From contig VXAA01001244.1 in NCBI GenBank assembly GCA_013399115.1, forward strand, positions 668,855 to 732,854: a DNA stretch of 64,000 nucleotides. Reading direction: 5' to 3'. This DNA comes from Anseranas semipalmata (Eukaryota > Chordata > Aves > Anseriformes > Anseranatidae). Position numbers and translations under genes: made by a program. Shown here piece after piece: positions 13,071 through 24,742 of this stretch; positions within the stretch are counted from its first letter, which is position 1, and every line of letters begins with the position of its first letter. The notes beneath the pieces were generated by a model, which saw only the letters and a program-made list of their open reading frames with translations, ran no database searches and was not told where the DNA came from.

Positions 13071-16000
13071 CAAACCACTAATAGTTTATTCCTTTTTTAT
13101 TTGCAGAATAATAATAAAAAGTAAGAACAAAAAGTTTCAACTTGTGTGTGTTTTGTAAAACCTTAAGGAAACAACCTTACATGGCCCTAATCAAGTTGAG
13201 CAGTACTCTCTAAAAAAGAAAACAGTCCTAAATTAAGAGTGGAACTTTAGCCTCAGCTTTGAATTTCCTGGCTTTTGTTGGTTTCTTATATATCCTCATT
13301 ATTTCAGCAGTGTGTTGTTTTTGGTCTGACTAGTATTTAGAAATTGTTCCATCCAGCCTTTAGATGTCTACTGTTTGAGAATGATTCATTTCTCTTTGAC
13401 TTCAGAAACACAGTCTGCACAGTGGGTTTTTTTCCTGCCACTGGTGTGTCTTTCCTTGTTCCCTGCTCCAGACACCATCTCGTTCTATCATCATAGCATG
13501 TGTGGTTACCTTGGAGCCCCAGAGCGGTGTGCATTTCAAACTGGGAGCTGTACCTTTACAGGGATGTGGTTTAGGGAGGCAGACAATCCTTTTGCTGGCC
13601 CAGGATGAACTGTGTGAATGAAATGCGCCAGCATGGAGATCTGAGCTGGTGTTCAGGTGGGATGCTGGCAGCAATGCTGAACTCATGTATGGAGTTATTC
13701 CAGTGGGTTTGAATAAATACTGGAGAGAAGAAATTCAAAAATTTGTAAAAATATAATTTAAAAGCCTCTTTACAATATATTCATTTTTATATGATTATAT
13801 ATTTTGTCAAAGGTATCCCGTAGGCTTGTACAAGAATATAGTTTAAATATGCCTTGGCCTTCCTGGCCCACTGAGCAGATTGCTGTCAGTGTTAGAAAAA
13901 CAGCTATCGCTTCCTGGCATAACTGTCCTGAACCAACATGAAGTATCCGGAGTACTCTGTTCTTTGGCAGTAAATTATGGATAATCCTCTAATTTAACTT
14001 TATGAATGCCAGGGATCATGTAGTATCCAGAAGCAGAAATTTTAGAGTGTGCCAAGAGGTACACCATCTTCCTGATATGCAAAACCATGCAGCAAGCCTA
14101 TCCTAGCCTTCCTTAGCCTGTGCTGCTTGTGTCTCGGGGTGTGTGCAGGGATGCCAGTCTCAGGTAAGCTGCACCAGGCTTCTTTTTTTCAGGATGTGTT
14201 TGGGATAAGGGCAAAAGACAATCTGGGCAACCAACAGCTTGGTTGTCACAGTTAAAGGGAATATCGGTAATATGCTGTACCAGGAATTAATTTGATCGGT
14301 TACAAAAGCCTCCGTGAAAGTGATGCAGTTTGTAAAGAACAATGTAGAAGAACAGAGTGGGAGATGGGGAAGAAACAGGAAAGAAAAGAAGGCAAGGAAA
14401 TGTGATCACAGCTGATACAGACATTTCCTTTTTTCTGATTTGAAAAGTTACATTTTCCAAGTTTCTTACAAAGAGAGAGGAGCAATTTTTTTTTTTTTTT
14501 TTTGGTGCAATTTGTTTTGCATAGATATATTTCCAAAATCTTTCAGTGGCCTGATATTAGTTTCTGAACCACAATTTTCAGAGTAAATGTCACATGGAAA
14601 AAAATGTTGTTGCTGGTTAGGCATTTTCTCCTGACATTGCATAATATCAAGTCTTGTGATCTATTTACATATAAAAATTAAGGAATGAACCAACACAGAG
14701 GGCTCTTGTCTGTTTGCAGAATTTCTGAATTACACTGATTTTCTTATTTAATTTTTCAAGACGGTAAGTGTTCACTTTTAACTGGGATTTAGTTTTCAGC
14801 AATGCAAATTTTTCTTAATACTAACAACAGATGTTAGCAATATACCCATATTCAAGAACACATTTTGTATGTGACTGAACTCAACGTAATTGCCACATCA
14901 TTTGGCAAATTGGCATTACAAACTGGTCTCAGGGGAAGTAACATGACTCCTCCTGTATGTCATCACTTTTGAAATTTCCATGGTAAAGAATCAGTGCTTA
15001 GACCAACATCTCAAATAAGAAAGCTTATGGTTTGGACTTGCTGTTTCCCAAAAAAGTGGGCTAGCCTCATTTTACTGCTACAAGCGCCCTTTTATTTTGA
15101 GACAAGCCTCTGCGTAGTGTTGCCTTGTAAACAAGCCTCGGTATCTGCCTCTTACAGAGGTAAATGTGCTAGATCGTGTATTAAATGATAGAAACCTGTG
15201 GAGATGTAAAAGTACAGAATTTAACTTTTTTGTCACCTCATTAGTCACAACATAGAAGTTGTGTAGTTTCATGGTAGCTGTTAGAGCTCTCCTATCACCA
15301 CGGTTATTACCCATACCACTGCAGACTGGAAATATTAAACAGGAGCTGTGCTTTTAGTTTCCCTGGCTAACATAACCCATCAAATTACCTCTATCTGCCA
15401 CAGATGCTATTCCAACTTTATTATATTACAAGTAAATGTGTTTGGAATGATGTCTGGCTATCAACATTTTGTCATTAGAAGAGAGAAAGGAAGAACAACA
15501 GTAGACAGATATTGCTATCTAAACTGTAATGAGTCCCTAAGGTAAGTTTAAGGGGTAATCGTAACAAGCCTCTGGATGGACCAAAAAAGTATTAGTCAAA
15601 TCTCGTTTGTTCTCCAACTTCCTTCTTTCTTTAAACTGTCAACACGTTCCGTGCTTTTTGGCTCAAAATGCTTGTCTTCATCTCAGCTAAGCTCCATATA
15701 GCTTTTTACTTCCTTTCAAAGTTTTTAAAAAGCTTAGGAGGCTTCTTATAGTGTCATTTTATATGTGGTAGTAAATTCAGCTGAACTGGATGTAGTAATG
15801 AATTTGTCAGAGTATTTATATGGAAGAGATGTGGGGGGAAAGTTCACGCTGTAATCTGTGCATCCCTAACATGGAAGTATCTGCCAAAACTGAGAGTTTG
15901 GTGTCTTCCTACCTGGCTAATGCCTTGCTACAGAAAACACTCTGACTGCTGACACTAGAAAAGGAGTGTTTGTATAAGACAATGGATATTGAACAACACC

Positions 16001-16960
16001 TAGAAAAGGGGATCAAATGTATAATTTTGTCATGTAGAACTTTTGTTTTGCTACAGGAAGATTGAAGTTTCCATGCTCGTGACTATTTAAATAACCCCAT
16101 CTCTAGTCCCAAAATACTTTCTGGTTCAAACAGTCAGTGAAATAAAACTGAAAATCTCTGATGGAATAGACATGGTTTCTTGTTCTAGGTATATTCTTCT
16201 TCTAGGTATCTGCTAGGACACTGAAAATATACAGCCCAAGTTTCTAGAACTTGCATGGGGGAAGGGCTAGTGGAACAGAGAAATGTCCCTTCCTTTTTTC
16301 CATGGTGTTTAGTGTCCTCATGTTACTCTCAGCACTTAAGACAGAGAGAGACAAGACAGTATTAGGAATACAGAAACATTGAATATTAACATGTGATACC
16401 AAATAATGACATAACTATTCTCTGAGATAGTAGCAGGAGGCATATAGTGGGGAATGCTGTGATGGTATTCAGAAAAGTTACACTGATAGCTGTTAGACAT
16501 GGCATAGCATCCTAGCAGATGGCTAGGCGATTCTCGTTCCTGGCTTATTTAAAGATGACCTGGAGGATCAGCTATAAGGCTGTGGCCTTGTCTAAGCACT
16601 TTGGTTAATTTATTAAGTCTTTTTTTTTGCTGCTGAAATAATATTCTGAAGGTGAGCTATAGGTGCTGCCCAGTACCACCAAGGTGTCCAAGGTGCATAT
16701 TACCTCTATGCAACTATTGGAATTGACAACCAATGCTTATTCCTTAAGTTGCACAGAAGAAATGAATTCTCAGAGAATCACTGGATCCTGCCCCAATTTT
16801 CCTAGAACAGCTCCAACCTGCTGAATGCTGTTGAGCAAGCCCACCTGTAAGATAGGTTGGAAAAGCTCGCAAACTCCTTAAACTCCTTGGCATTTTAGGC
16901 CAGTAGAGAAAGAAGTCAAGGAGCTGTCAATATTTATGTTTAAATCCAGAGATGCATAGT
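13071..16960. other. Unique non-coding sequence
   Basis: No gene is supported. Overlapping short frames at 13337-13686 are on opposite strands and show no domain. Otherwise only a T run is present. Confidence 0.6.
14486..14503. repeat. Poly(T) run, 18 bases
   Basis: Uninterrupted T run next to a short AGAGAGAGG stretch. Confidence 0.9.
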
Positions 16961-16974
16961 TTTTTTTTTTTTTN
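16961..16974. other. Unresolved homopolymer: T run ending in N
   Basis: A run of T ends with a single N at 16974. This points to an assembly or consensus uncertainty in the length of the T run, not a biological feature. Confidence 0.9.
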
Positions 16975-17999
16975 CAGAGGCTGGGAGAGTCAAAAACTTG
17001 TTGAGCTTAGAGCAAAAATAGCACATATCTCTGCATTTTCTTTTGCTTCTCTCACAGTTTCCTCCAACGACTTTGGTTCAGCTCTCACTGGACCAACAAG
17101 CTCTGAGAGCTCTTATAAAACTCTAAAGTAAAAAAGAGAGTGCCTGCCAGGTGGGATTTTTTTTCCCAAGTGCTCACAGCTCTAATTTTCACCACATGTG
17201 AACAAGTGTTTGCAGTTTTAAAGATGTGTTGAGTAATTGCACATGCGAGACATCTTCTCTTTAATGTTCCCAGTGTGTTCAAAGCTTTTCCGTGAGAACA
17301 CCCCTGTTAACAACGGAGTTGTGGCCTTTAGCTTATGCTTAAGTGGGTACTGTTTTGTGTTGAAATATAATTGGTAGCACTTGCCTATTCTTACTCTCTT
17401 AGTTTAGCTAATGAAAGACACTGCTATAATCTACTTCTCTCAGGATTGGGGTCTGAGCCTAGAAAATCTCTCTCTAGAAGGAGGTGGAAAGTTTCTTGCA
17501 ACTACCATTACTGTAAGTACCATTTCTTTTTATATCCCAATAGGAAACAAGGAGGCATATAGCCTCCTCTGTTGGATGAGGTTGCAAAGTGATGTGCTGC
17601 TTTTATGCACTGATAAAAGGGAAGACCCCCTTTACAAAAGGGGGTGAGCCCTGATCACTCTCTTTCTTCATGGTCACATCTTCAATGTGCAGGTAACCAG
17701 GAGAGGAATGGCTTACGTGGTGTTATTTCAGTGCATCACCATCCACAAATCCTGTCTTCAAGGGAATCTCTCACAACCTGGTTGAATAGCTGTAGGACTG
17801 AGTCCGGACACCATCTGCAAGATGGGAGAACAAAGTGTAGGCCTGGGGGGCTGACAGAGCTGTGGGACACAAATGAAGTACAACTGATAGAAAATGAGAT
17901 TTCAAAACAGGTGGGGAACAAAATAAATTTCTCTGAGATACAACTCAGATAACATCTGTATTTTCTTAGTTTCTGTAGGTTGCTATTTTCCTGCCTAGT

Positions 18000-18260
18000 A
18001 ATTGTGTGCCAGTGATACTGAAATGCATATTACGTCCAAAACTGGCTGCCTTTAATCATTATCAGCAATCAAATTAAAGGCAATATATTATTAAACCTCA
18101 TGGTAAAAAAACTGCAACAATTCTTTTTTTTCCTCCATTGGTCTGAAAATGCTGTATAGTCTGGGGTTTTAATTGAAATAACACACAGTAAATAATGGTA
18201 AAAGTTTGTAAATTTTAGGAGCTATAATTAAAAGTCATTTACTCCTAGTTATTTCTGGAA
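18000..18260. promoter_or_regulatory. Candidate conserved non-coding element with 10-bp inverted repeat
   Basis: TGCCTTTAAT (18047-18056) and ATTAAAGGCA (18073-18082) are perfect reverse complements separated by 16 bases. Around them are an octamer-like ATGCATAT (18023-18030) and several ATTA-containing homeodomain-type cores. The stretch has no simple repeat and no mobile-element match apart from a short T run. This texture is common in vertebrate developmental enhancers, but conservation cannot be judged from one sequence. Confidence 0.25.
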
Positions 18261-18293
18261 AGTGGCTGACAATAGCCTCTCCTGCACTGCCGT

Positions 18294-18791
18294 GTGTGGG
18301 GGAGCACAGAGCTACCCATCTCTCCTTACCATGTTTGGAGGAATATCAGACATGCCTACAAAAATGACATGGGTTTTGAATCCAAGAAAATGAGCTGCAA
18401 GCAGCACTTACATTTATGTTTTTGTAGTCACCAATGGTTCCAGTCAAGACCACCCTACTGTGCTGTGTGCCATACAAGGAAGGCACAGTCCTCATCCCAC
18501 AACATGTGGCCAACTTCAATCACACACGAAATAGAAGGTGAACGACTGTGGCCAAGTAGCCATGATCGAGTAACATTGGAGATGAGACCCTCATGGAAAC
18601 ACCAGCTGAAGCTCCCATCCTGCCCAACCTCCATCACCAGGAGGAGCAGCAGACCCAAATCTCCATCTCTGTTCTTCCAGCTCTGCCTCTTCTCCCTTGC
18701 TAGGCAGCAGGAGCAATTCCCACCCCTCGACCTCGGCCCTTGCCCACATTCAGTTTTCTCAGCACCGTTGAAAAGTCTTGGACAACCCTAA
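18294..18791 (+). other. Longest open frame in the window (165 codons), probably not a gene
   Basis: The frame starts MWGSTELPIS and ends KSLGQP. It has no recognisable domain, signal peptide, membrane segment or repeat. Its composition (rich in Ser, Pro, His, Arg and Cys) is what a moderately GC-rich non-coding stretch gives. The start context is unremarkable, no splice-site pattern marks it as an exon, and a short antisense frame overlaps it. It lies just downstream of a stretch that reads like conserved non-coding DNA. It could be part of a long non-coding RNA or a lineage-specific exon, but nothing seen demands that. Confidence 0.2.
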
Positions 18792-19369
18792 CCAACAAAT
18801 TTGCTGGCTAAACCTCTCCAACAGGTCACATATACAGAAGCGTGCGAGTGGGCTTTCCCTTTGAGCTAACACAGCTGTTCTTTAAGCTGCAAATGGAAAT
18901 GCTCATGCTTTTCAGATCCAAAGGTCTCTGGTTCAGTCTCCATAGATAAACTCTCCAGAGATGTGCTTACACTTACAGTGTAATTCAAGGCAGGAAAAAC
19001 AAGTGAGCACTTTTAGATTATCAACAGCCTCAGAAAGAAATCTGCTCATTAGTGTTATGACAGGCCCAGTGATTCATTAGTTGGAAAGAGGTTAATATGC
19101 ATTTGTAGATATAAAACAGAGCTGATCAGAACAGATTGAGTTCCCCCAGTAGTAGCTTATTACCAAAGAATTAAAGGTTGCAGTGGGATCTGCATCTAAA
19201 ATTGGAGGAAACTGCTTGGCCAGGAATGCCTTGGTGCTATGATTGTTTTTAACTTGAATTGCTCTTTTCCCTTGTTGGTATTTGCTCTATGATGTATGTG
19301 TGGAGAGAAACTGTAACACTTCTCCAGAATGGTATAAACTTGTCATATTAAATTTCGCTTGGAAATTAA

Positions 19370-19480
19370 AAGGTTTCTAATCAGGAGAGCAGTGAAGTTC
19401 TGGAACAGCCTTCCAGGAAAAAATGGAGGCTAATAAATTTAACCATAATGAAGCTGAGCAGTTTATAAAAGGGATTATAT
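19370..19480 (+). mobile_element. Ancient CR1/L3-like LINE, ORF2 C-terminal relic
   Basis: Starting near 19378 the plus strand translates as LIRRAVKFWNSLPGKNGG, the motif found close to the C-terminus of CR1/L3 ORF2 proteins (basic residues, then FWNSLP). The following bases, about 19430-19475, resemble the next part of the old amniote consensus, encoding a phrase like EQFIKGII. The frame breaks soon after. The copy is heavily decayed and 5'-truncated. Its orientation is opposite to the larger CR1 piece that starts about 300 bases downstream, so they are separate insertions. The right-hand boundary is uncertain; the sequence to about 19640 may be its 3' UTR. Confidence 0.65.
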
Positions 19481-19770
19481 GACATAGTCTTTAGAATATT
19501 AGGGAACTGAACTGTATTCCTGTGTCTGGATATTACAGCCCTGTTCTCACAGCATGTATTTGCAGATAATTCTGTGATCATTGCTGTGTGAAAAATACCT
19601 GACAGTAAGTCCCAGAGTACTGGTTTGTGGTGCCACATATTTACAGCTGCAAAACTTTGGTTAAAAAAATATATATACTATGTCAAATTATTTTAATGTT
19701 ACTTCTTTCTGCAGGCAATTGAGGTGGTTGTTACAGGACTAAAGGGAATCTAACATAACAAAAGAACAGC

Positions 19771-20800
19771 TGTACCAGGTTAGAGGTCCATTTAACCCAA
19801 TACCTTGTCTCTGACTATGGCTGAAAGAAAAGACTTAATGAGCAGAGCAAGACTGTGGTAGTAATTCTTAGAAGTACTTTCCTAACTTCCAACCATTTGA
19901 TGCCTAGGGACTTCCCAGAAGTCAGGGGTAGTTCCTAGGGGCTTCCTAAGCCCACCTCTGACTTTTCTTCGTTGAGTTCAAGCAGCCCCTTTTTTAATGC
20001 ATGGAGACTTTTGAGATCCTGGTGCAAGGGCTTCCACAGCAGACCTGCACACTGCATGGAGAAGCATTTCCCTTTGACTTGCTACTTGCTTGCTTAATTT
20101 CATGATCAGAGAACAACAGTTCAATATTCAGCCTACTGCAGATGTACTTTCTCATACTGCCATTCGGCTGTTTTGTTTCCAGACTGAACCATCCTGATCT
20201 GTCTGTGCAGAAACCAGCCTTACTTTGATTATCCTTGCTATGTTTATAAGGACTTTTTCTGTTCTTTTACATCCTTTCTGAGACAAGGAGACACTAAAAC
20301 TGCAGATGGCATATGAGAGTCGCACACACCACAGACTGACATATTGACATAAGGATGTTCTCTCTCTCTTTTTTTTTTTCTTTATTCTCTATTCCTTTCC
20401 TAACATCCTAACATTGACTTCTTTTTTCAGTAGCTGTTGATTACTGAGCTGACATTTTCATGGAACTTTCCATTCTGATCCCCAGATCTCATTCTTGAAT
20501 CATATAAAGCTGACTACTTAAGCCTTTTTTTTTCTGATGTAGAACCCTAGGTTATATTTTAGTAGAAAAAACTTCCAGTGTGCCTTACCATTAATGGAAG
20601 GTACTCTTGAGCATGATTATATACTTCTGTCCTCCTGCTTCATAATGAGAGAGACTCAGTCTTAATTCAGTCTCCAAATTCCTAGCTGAAGTTAGCCATC
20701 TCCACTTCTAGCTTATTTCTATGTCTGCTTTCTATTATAAAACAAGATACAATCTGTAGCTGTCTACAAATTCTTGTTGCCTCAATACAGCACAGCTGCA
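19771..20800 (-). mobile_element. Ancient CR1/L3-like LINE, long 3' portion, inverted
   Basis: On the plus strand a series of landmarks appears in the order expected for an inverted old amniote CR1 element. These are TGTACCAGGTTAGAGGTCCA with a following CCAATACCTTGTCTCTGAC (19771-19815), GGGCTTCCACAGCAGACCTG (20028-20047), GAGAAGCATTTCCCTTTG (20060-20077), CTATTCCTTTCCTAACATCC (20390-20409), and GACATTTTCATGGAACTTTC followed by CCCCAGATCTCATTC (20451-20495). The weaker stretch to about 20800 includes a phrase like CTGTAGCTGTCTACAAATTC. Together they suggest roughly 1 kb of the 3' half, including ORF2 sequence, all frames broken. Similarity is by recollection of the consensus and divergence is high; the last 250 bases are the least certain. 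Confidence 0.75.
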
Positions 20801-22077
20801 TAAGGGCTACAGGTCTTGTTATTTGTTGGGGCTGCAGCTATGGAGAGTATCTTCTAGTCACACGTAAAACGTGGGATGTTATCAGGGCTCTGTTTACAGA
20901 CCAGTTCTGAAATTAACCATTCAGTTAAGAACAATTTTTCAAAACATTTTTTTTTCTCCAAAAGTGAAGCTATATAATTGACAGTCTTTGTAAAAGGGGG
21001 GAGGGAGGAGAAAAAAAAAAAAGAAAGAAAAAAAACCCACCACATTTGGGGCCTTTCCTTAGATGTTTTGATGCTCATCGAAACAATGGATTTCAGTGTT
21101 TATTGTCTGTACTATTTAGATTACTGTAGAATGCATTTGTAAGCAAATACAGGAGTTTCCCACCAACCGTGGAGTCTGTGGGAAATAACAGTAGTAGTCC
21201 AGAATGTCAGCACATTTCCTTCTCCTTACTTAGCTTTATTTATTCTTTACTACTAATCTCAGTCCATTTTTGGCTGCTAATATTAATTTTTGACTGCTTT
21301 TCTCTCCCTCTAGTCTACTAATGCAGAGAGATTGTTTCATATAGTTAGGTCAGCTGTTTACATATTTTATGTGAATCTAGAAAGTCATGGTGTTCTTTTC
21401 TTATTCTAAACAGCTAGTGAAGCAAAGTGGGAACTGCAGCAGACACATATGAACTTCCCCGAAAAGCATATTCCACTAATTTTTCTGGTTTGATAGTGAG
21501 TAAATCAGGGTGAGTTGGTTAGCTGAAACTCTCAAGTTTTTCTCCTCACTTGTTGCATGACCTTACAAAATTCATATGACCTCGTCTGACCATCCACAGA
21601 AGGAACTAATTAATAGGGTGTCATAAGGTTTTACTAGTGCTTGTTACAGCATCTTTAACCGTTTCGGGTTCAACATAATTGTGGTTACCAACTGACAGTT
21701 CCATATACATTTCTCCATCCAGGAGAATGGTGACTTTTTTTTTCAAGGATTTTCCAACTACGGCTATGAAGATTAAGTTTTCACAAATGAATACTGATTA
21801 ATGTTATTAATCATAAAGGACAATATAAGAAAGGGTATATTTTTCCATCACTCTGGAAAACATGCTGCTTCATGTGACCCTGCACACTGCCTATGGAGAG
21901 TTTACACTAAGAAGGGTTCCATCCGTAGGGAAACCTAATGGTGTGAAATACATAGGAGTCTGGCTGCAACACCCACCTAATATATTAGTTTATCCTAGAG
22001 TTCCTGAACAAGTTTAATTTTCAAATCCCTGTATCACCTGTGGATATTCAGTCTCTTCACTTTCTGTTTAACATGGC
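20801..22077. other. Non-coding sequence between old CR1 pieces
   Basis: No gene is seen. Part of this may be further CR1 sequence too diverged to read. A polypurine tract lies at 20991-21036. Confidence 0.5.
20991..21036. repeat. Polypurine / A-rich tract
   Basis: A G-rich start (GGGGGGAGGGAGGAG) turns into an A run broken by single G residues, ending at the C run before 21040. It is simple sequence and non-coding. Confidence 0.85.
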
Positions 22078-22140
22078 ATGCAACCTCCTGTTCAAGCAGG
22101 GCCACTTGGAGCAGGTTGCCCAGGAGCATGTCTAGTTCTT
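22078..22140 (-). mobile_element. CR1 LINE short fragment
   Basis: The plus strand contains phrases typical of inverted CR1 tails: TTCAAGCAGGGCCACTTGGA, then GAGCAGGTTGCCCAGGAGCA and GTCTAG. This corresponds to part of the ORF2 C-terminus/3' UTR of an avian CR1 on the minus strand. Only about 60 bases are recognisable. Nothing on either side continues the match convincingly, so it is a small, old remnant with no coding capacity. Confidence 0.75.
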
Positions 22141-24659
22141 ACTGTCTTACAGGTTATACTATCTTCCACATTAGTTAGTATATATTTCTCCTACTGAACT
22201 TGGAGCAGTTTACTGTGTAAATGTGTCTATTATTGTCAAAGAGAATATGTTGACCTCATATTCACAAAGAACAGTAAAGTCAGTTATTGTTTTCTTTATT
22301 GGAAGAAATGTCCTGAGTACTTTAAAAACATTATTTTTATTATAACGCATCAATCTGGTTTTACAAGGAAAGAAATATTCTGTTATGGTTCATTTTTCCC
22401 ATCAAAAAATAAAACCAAAATATCAACCCCAAAACAACAGCATGTATACAAGCTTTTTGATTGCACTTACTCCTATAAACAAACCAGCTAGCACCACAAG
22501 TCCTGTGGTAGGTAGACCACCCAAATTAATGTTTGAGAGACACGTTTGCAAATTCCTTTTGTAAAGCCAAAATTTTGACTGAGCTTTTAGGAACTTGACT
22601 TTTTGTGCTTCTGGGAAAAACAGTGCAGCACTTTGTTTGCTGCATGCTGAGGGAGAGATGCACAGATGCTCTTTCCTAAAGGATTTTCTTAACTGTCAGT
22701 GCTGTTATTTAACAGCGGGAAAAAATGATAGCACTTTGCACTTCTGAAGTCACTTTAATTCAAAGAGCACCACGCGTGTGCAAAGAGACTTCTCTAGAAG
22801 CAGCTGTGGGTACAACAGCAAAGGGCAGGTTTTCCCCAGCTAGGACAAGCTGGCATAAGTCCACTGGCCTCAGCAGAGAGGAAGTGCTTCTGTGCAAGTG
22901 TCTTGACTTAAATCAACGCAGATCCAAACCTGAGGCAAAGCAGTGGCAGAAATATGGCCTGAGTTACAGAATTACTGGCAGACCTATTAGAAATAAATAA
23001 ATGCAGCTTTATCTTGGAGACTATTTATTGTATTTATTATGTGATAAAGGTTTGAAAAGGGGAAGGCTTTGAAATTTGAGAGACAGTAGCCTATCTAGCA
23101 TTTTGGAAAATTACTATACTTGTCGTTTCTGCAGATAATATAAAGGCAAGATGAGTCTTTCAATGCAAATGAGAAAGTAGCTTGTAAACTGTTTGGAACA
23201 GAGCTGCCATTTTTAATGAATAATCGAGGAGAAAGGGTAAGTGGTAAGCATTGCTTGTGATTTTTATGGCTAGAAAAAATGTGAATGCAAGTCTAAAAAG
23301 GCCCTGCACTCGAAGGGACCTCGTGAGAAAATGTTCAAAGTATAGCACAGTACCACAGCTCCTCTATCCTACCAGACTTGCCCCCTCCATCCCCCCTAGG
23401 ACCTGAAGTGATACTGGCTCTTGTGCTGGGGGAGCAGGTACTGAAAGGCCTAGGAATGTGAAATAGCTCTTTGTGTCTGGGAAAGAACAACTGCGGGGAA
23501 ATTTATGTGGCCATTTCCTTCCTCTTTGGGTTAGCTTTTCCATGAGCATTCATGTGCCTGATGAGTTTTTAATACACAGAGATTTTAGGTAGGGGATTGT
23601 ATGTGTGGAGACATGGGTATCAGTGTATATGACTGCATTTTAGCATGCCATTTACAGTATTCATACCAGAAGCATTCACAAAGCTCCTTGATCTGGATTA
23701 TCAGTGTTCTTTGTGGGGCAAATCAAACCAAAAGGCAGTGAGAGGCTCAGGTTTTCTCTTTTTATTGCCTTGATTTCAGTAATTGCTGTTCTACACATTG
23801 TAGATGTGGAGAAGACTGGCAAGGAAAGCAGGCACATGCCAACCTGACATTATCTGACCCAAAGTTATGATGAGAGAATTGGACACAACCTCAGTGTGAA
23901 CTGGGACACTCAGTGCAGGGATGCAAGCCAGAAGTGCACCCGGCACAGCAGCTGCTGGCTGCTGTGGGGCCTCTCCTGCGTTTGAAACCTTTGTGCATTC
24001 GGGTGTTTCTGCTTGCCAGGCTGCCTGGCTGTCTCTGGTGCTTGTGCCACACTGAAAATGCATGAGTTCTCCATGTCCAGGCAAAGGTGCAGAAATCAGG
24101 GGCAGCCAAAAGCTTTGGTTTTAATATTCCTTATGATTATAGAGTTTACTGTTACACTGTTTCTAAGTACATGCATTTATTTTTCAGTTTTTATTTCTTT
24201 ATCTTCAAAGGTTGTTTCATGTGGATGTTACCTGTAGAAAAAATTGAAATTGTTGATGTACATTGAAGGCTACACAAAATTTTGCCAAGTTTTCTGATTA
24301 TAGCAGTCTTGATTAAAATGAAAACAAATATGTAGGTGAAAAAATGTGACCTAAGAGCTTGCATTATTCAAAGCATTCCTTTTTTCAAATGAGCTTTAAT
24401 AGGATTATATGTGTATGTGTTATAATATTGAAACTGGCATACTATTCAAACCTAAAAGAACTTTTCATAGTTGTATTTAATTATTTCTACTTCTTTGAAG
24501 CTTAACATATTTTCACCATATGGCAAGCATTTAATTTTTCCTATTTTTCTAGTGGAGATTAAATTAAAATGGTTATTTGGTTTAGCAAAAACCTTCAACC
24601 TATCTGTGCTGCAAGTCAAAGGTCCTGTAAGCTCGTTCTTCACCAGCATCCCATATTTT
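22141..24659. other. Unique non-coding sequence
   Basis: No gene is supported. The frame at 22725-23000 (+, 91 codons) and the overlapping minus-strand frames at 23791-24109 show no recognisable family. Confidence 0.6.
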
Positions 24660-24742
24660 TCCTAACGGCTTTCTCCAAAGCCTGGTGAGGTCAACAAAGC
24701 TATTGCCATCATCTTCAGTAGGCTTTGGATCAGGCTGTATGA
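24660..24742. mobile_element. Palindromic MITE-like remnant
   Basis: The two ends are near inverted repeats. The left end reads CTTTCTCCAAAGCCTGGTGA (24668-24687) and the right end reads CTTCAGTAGGCTTTGGATCA (24713-24732). The right half matches, from memory, a very common sauropsid palindromic element whose arms read like CCAAAGCC plus a GAAGTCAATGG core. Such short elements with inverted ends are usually non-autonomous DNA transposons. A 72-codon minus-strand frame crosses this region but is probably fortuitous. No target-site duplication is evident. Confidence 0.55.
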
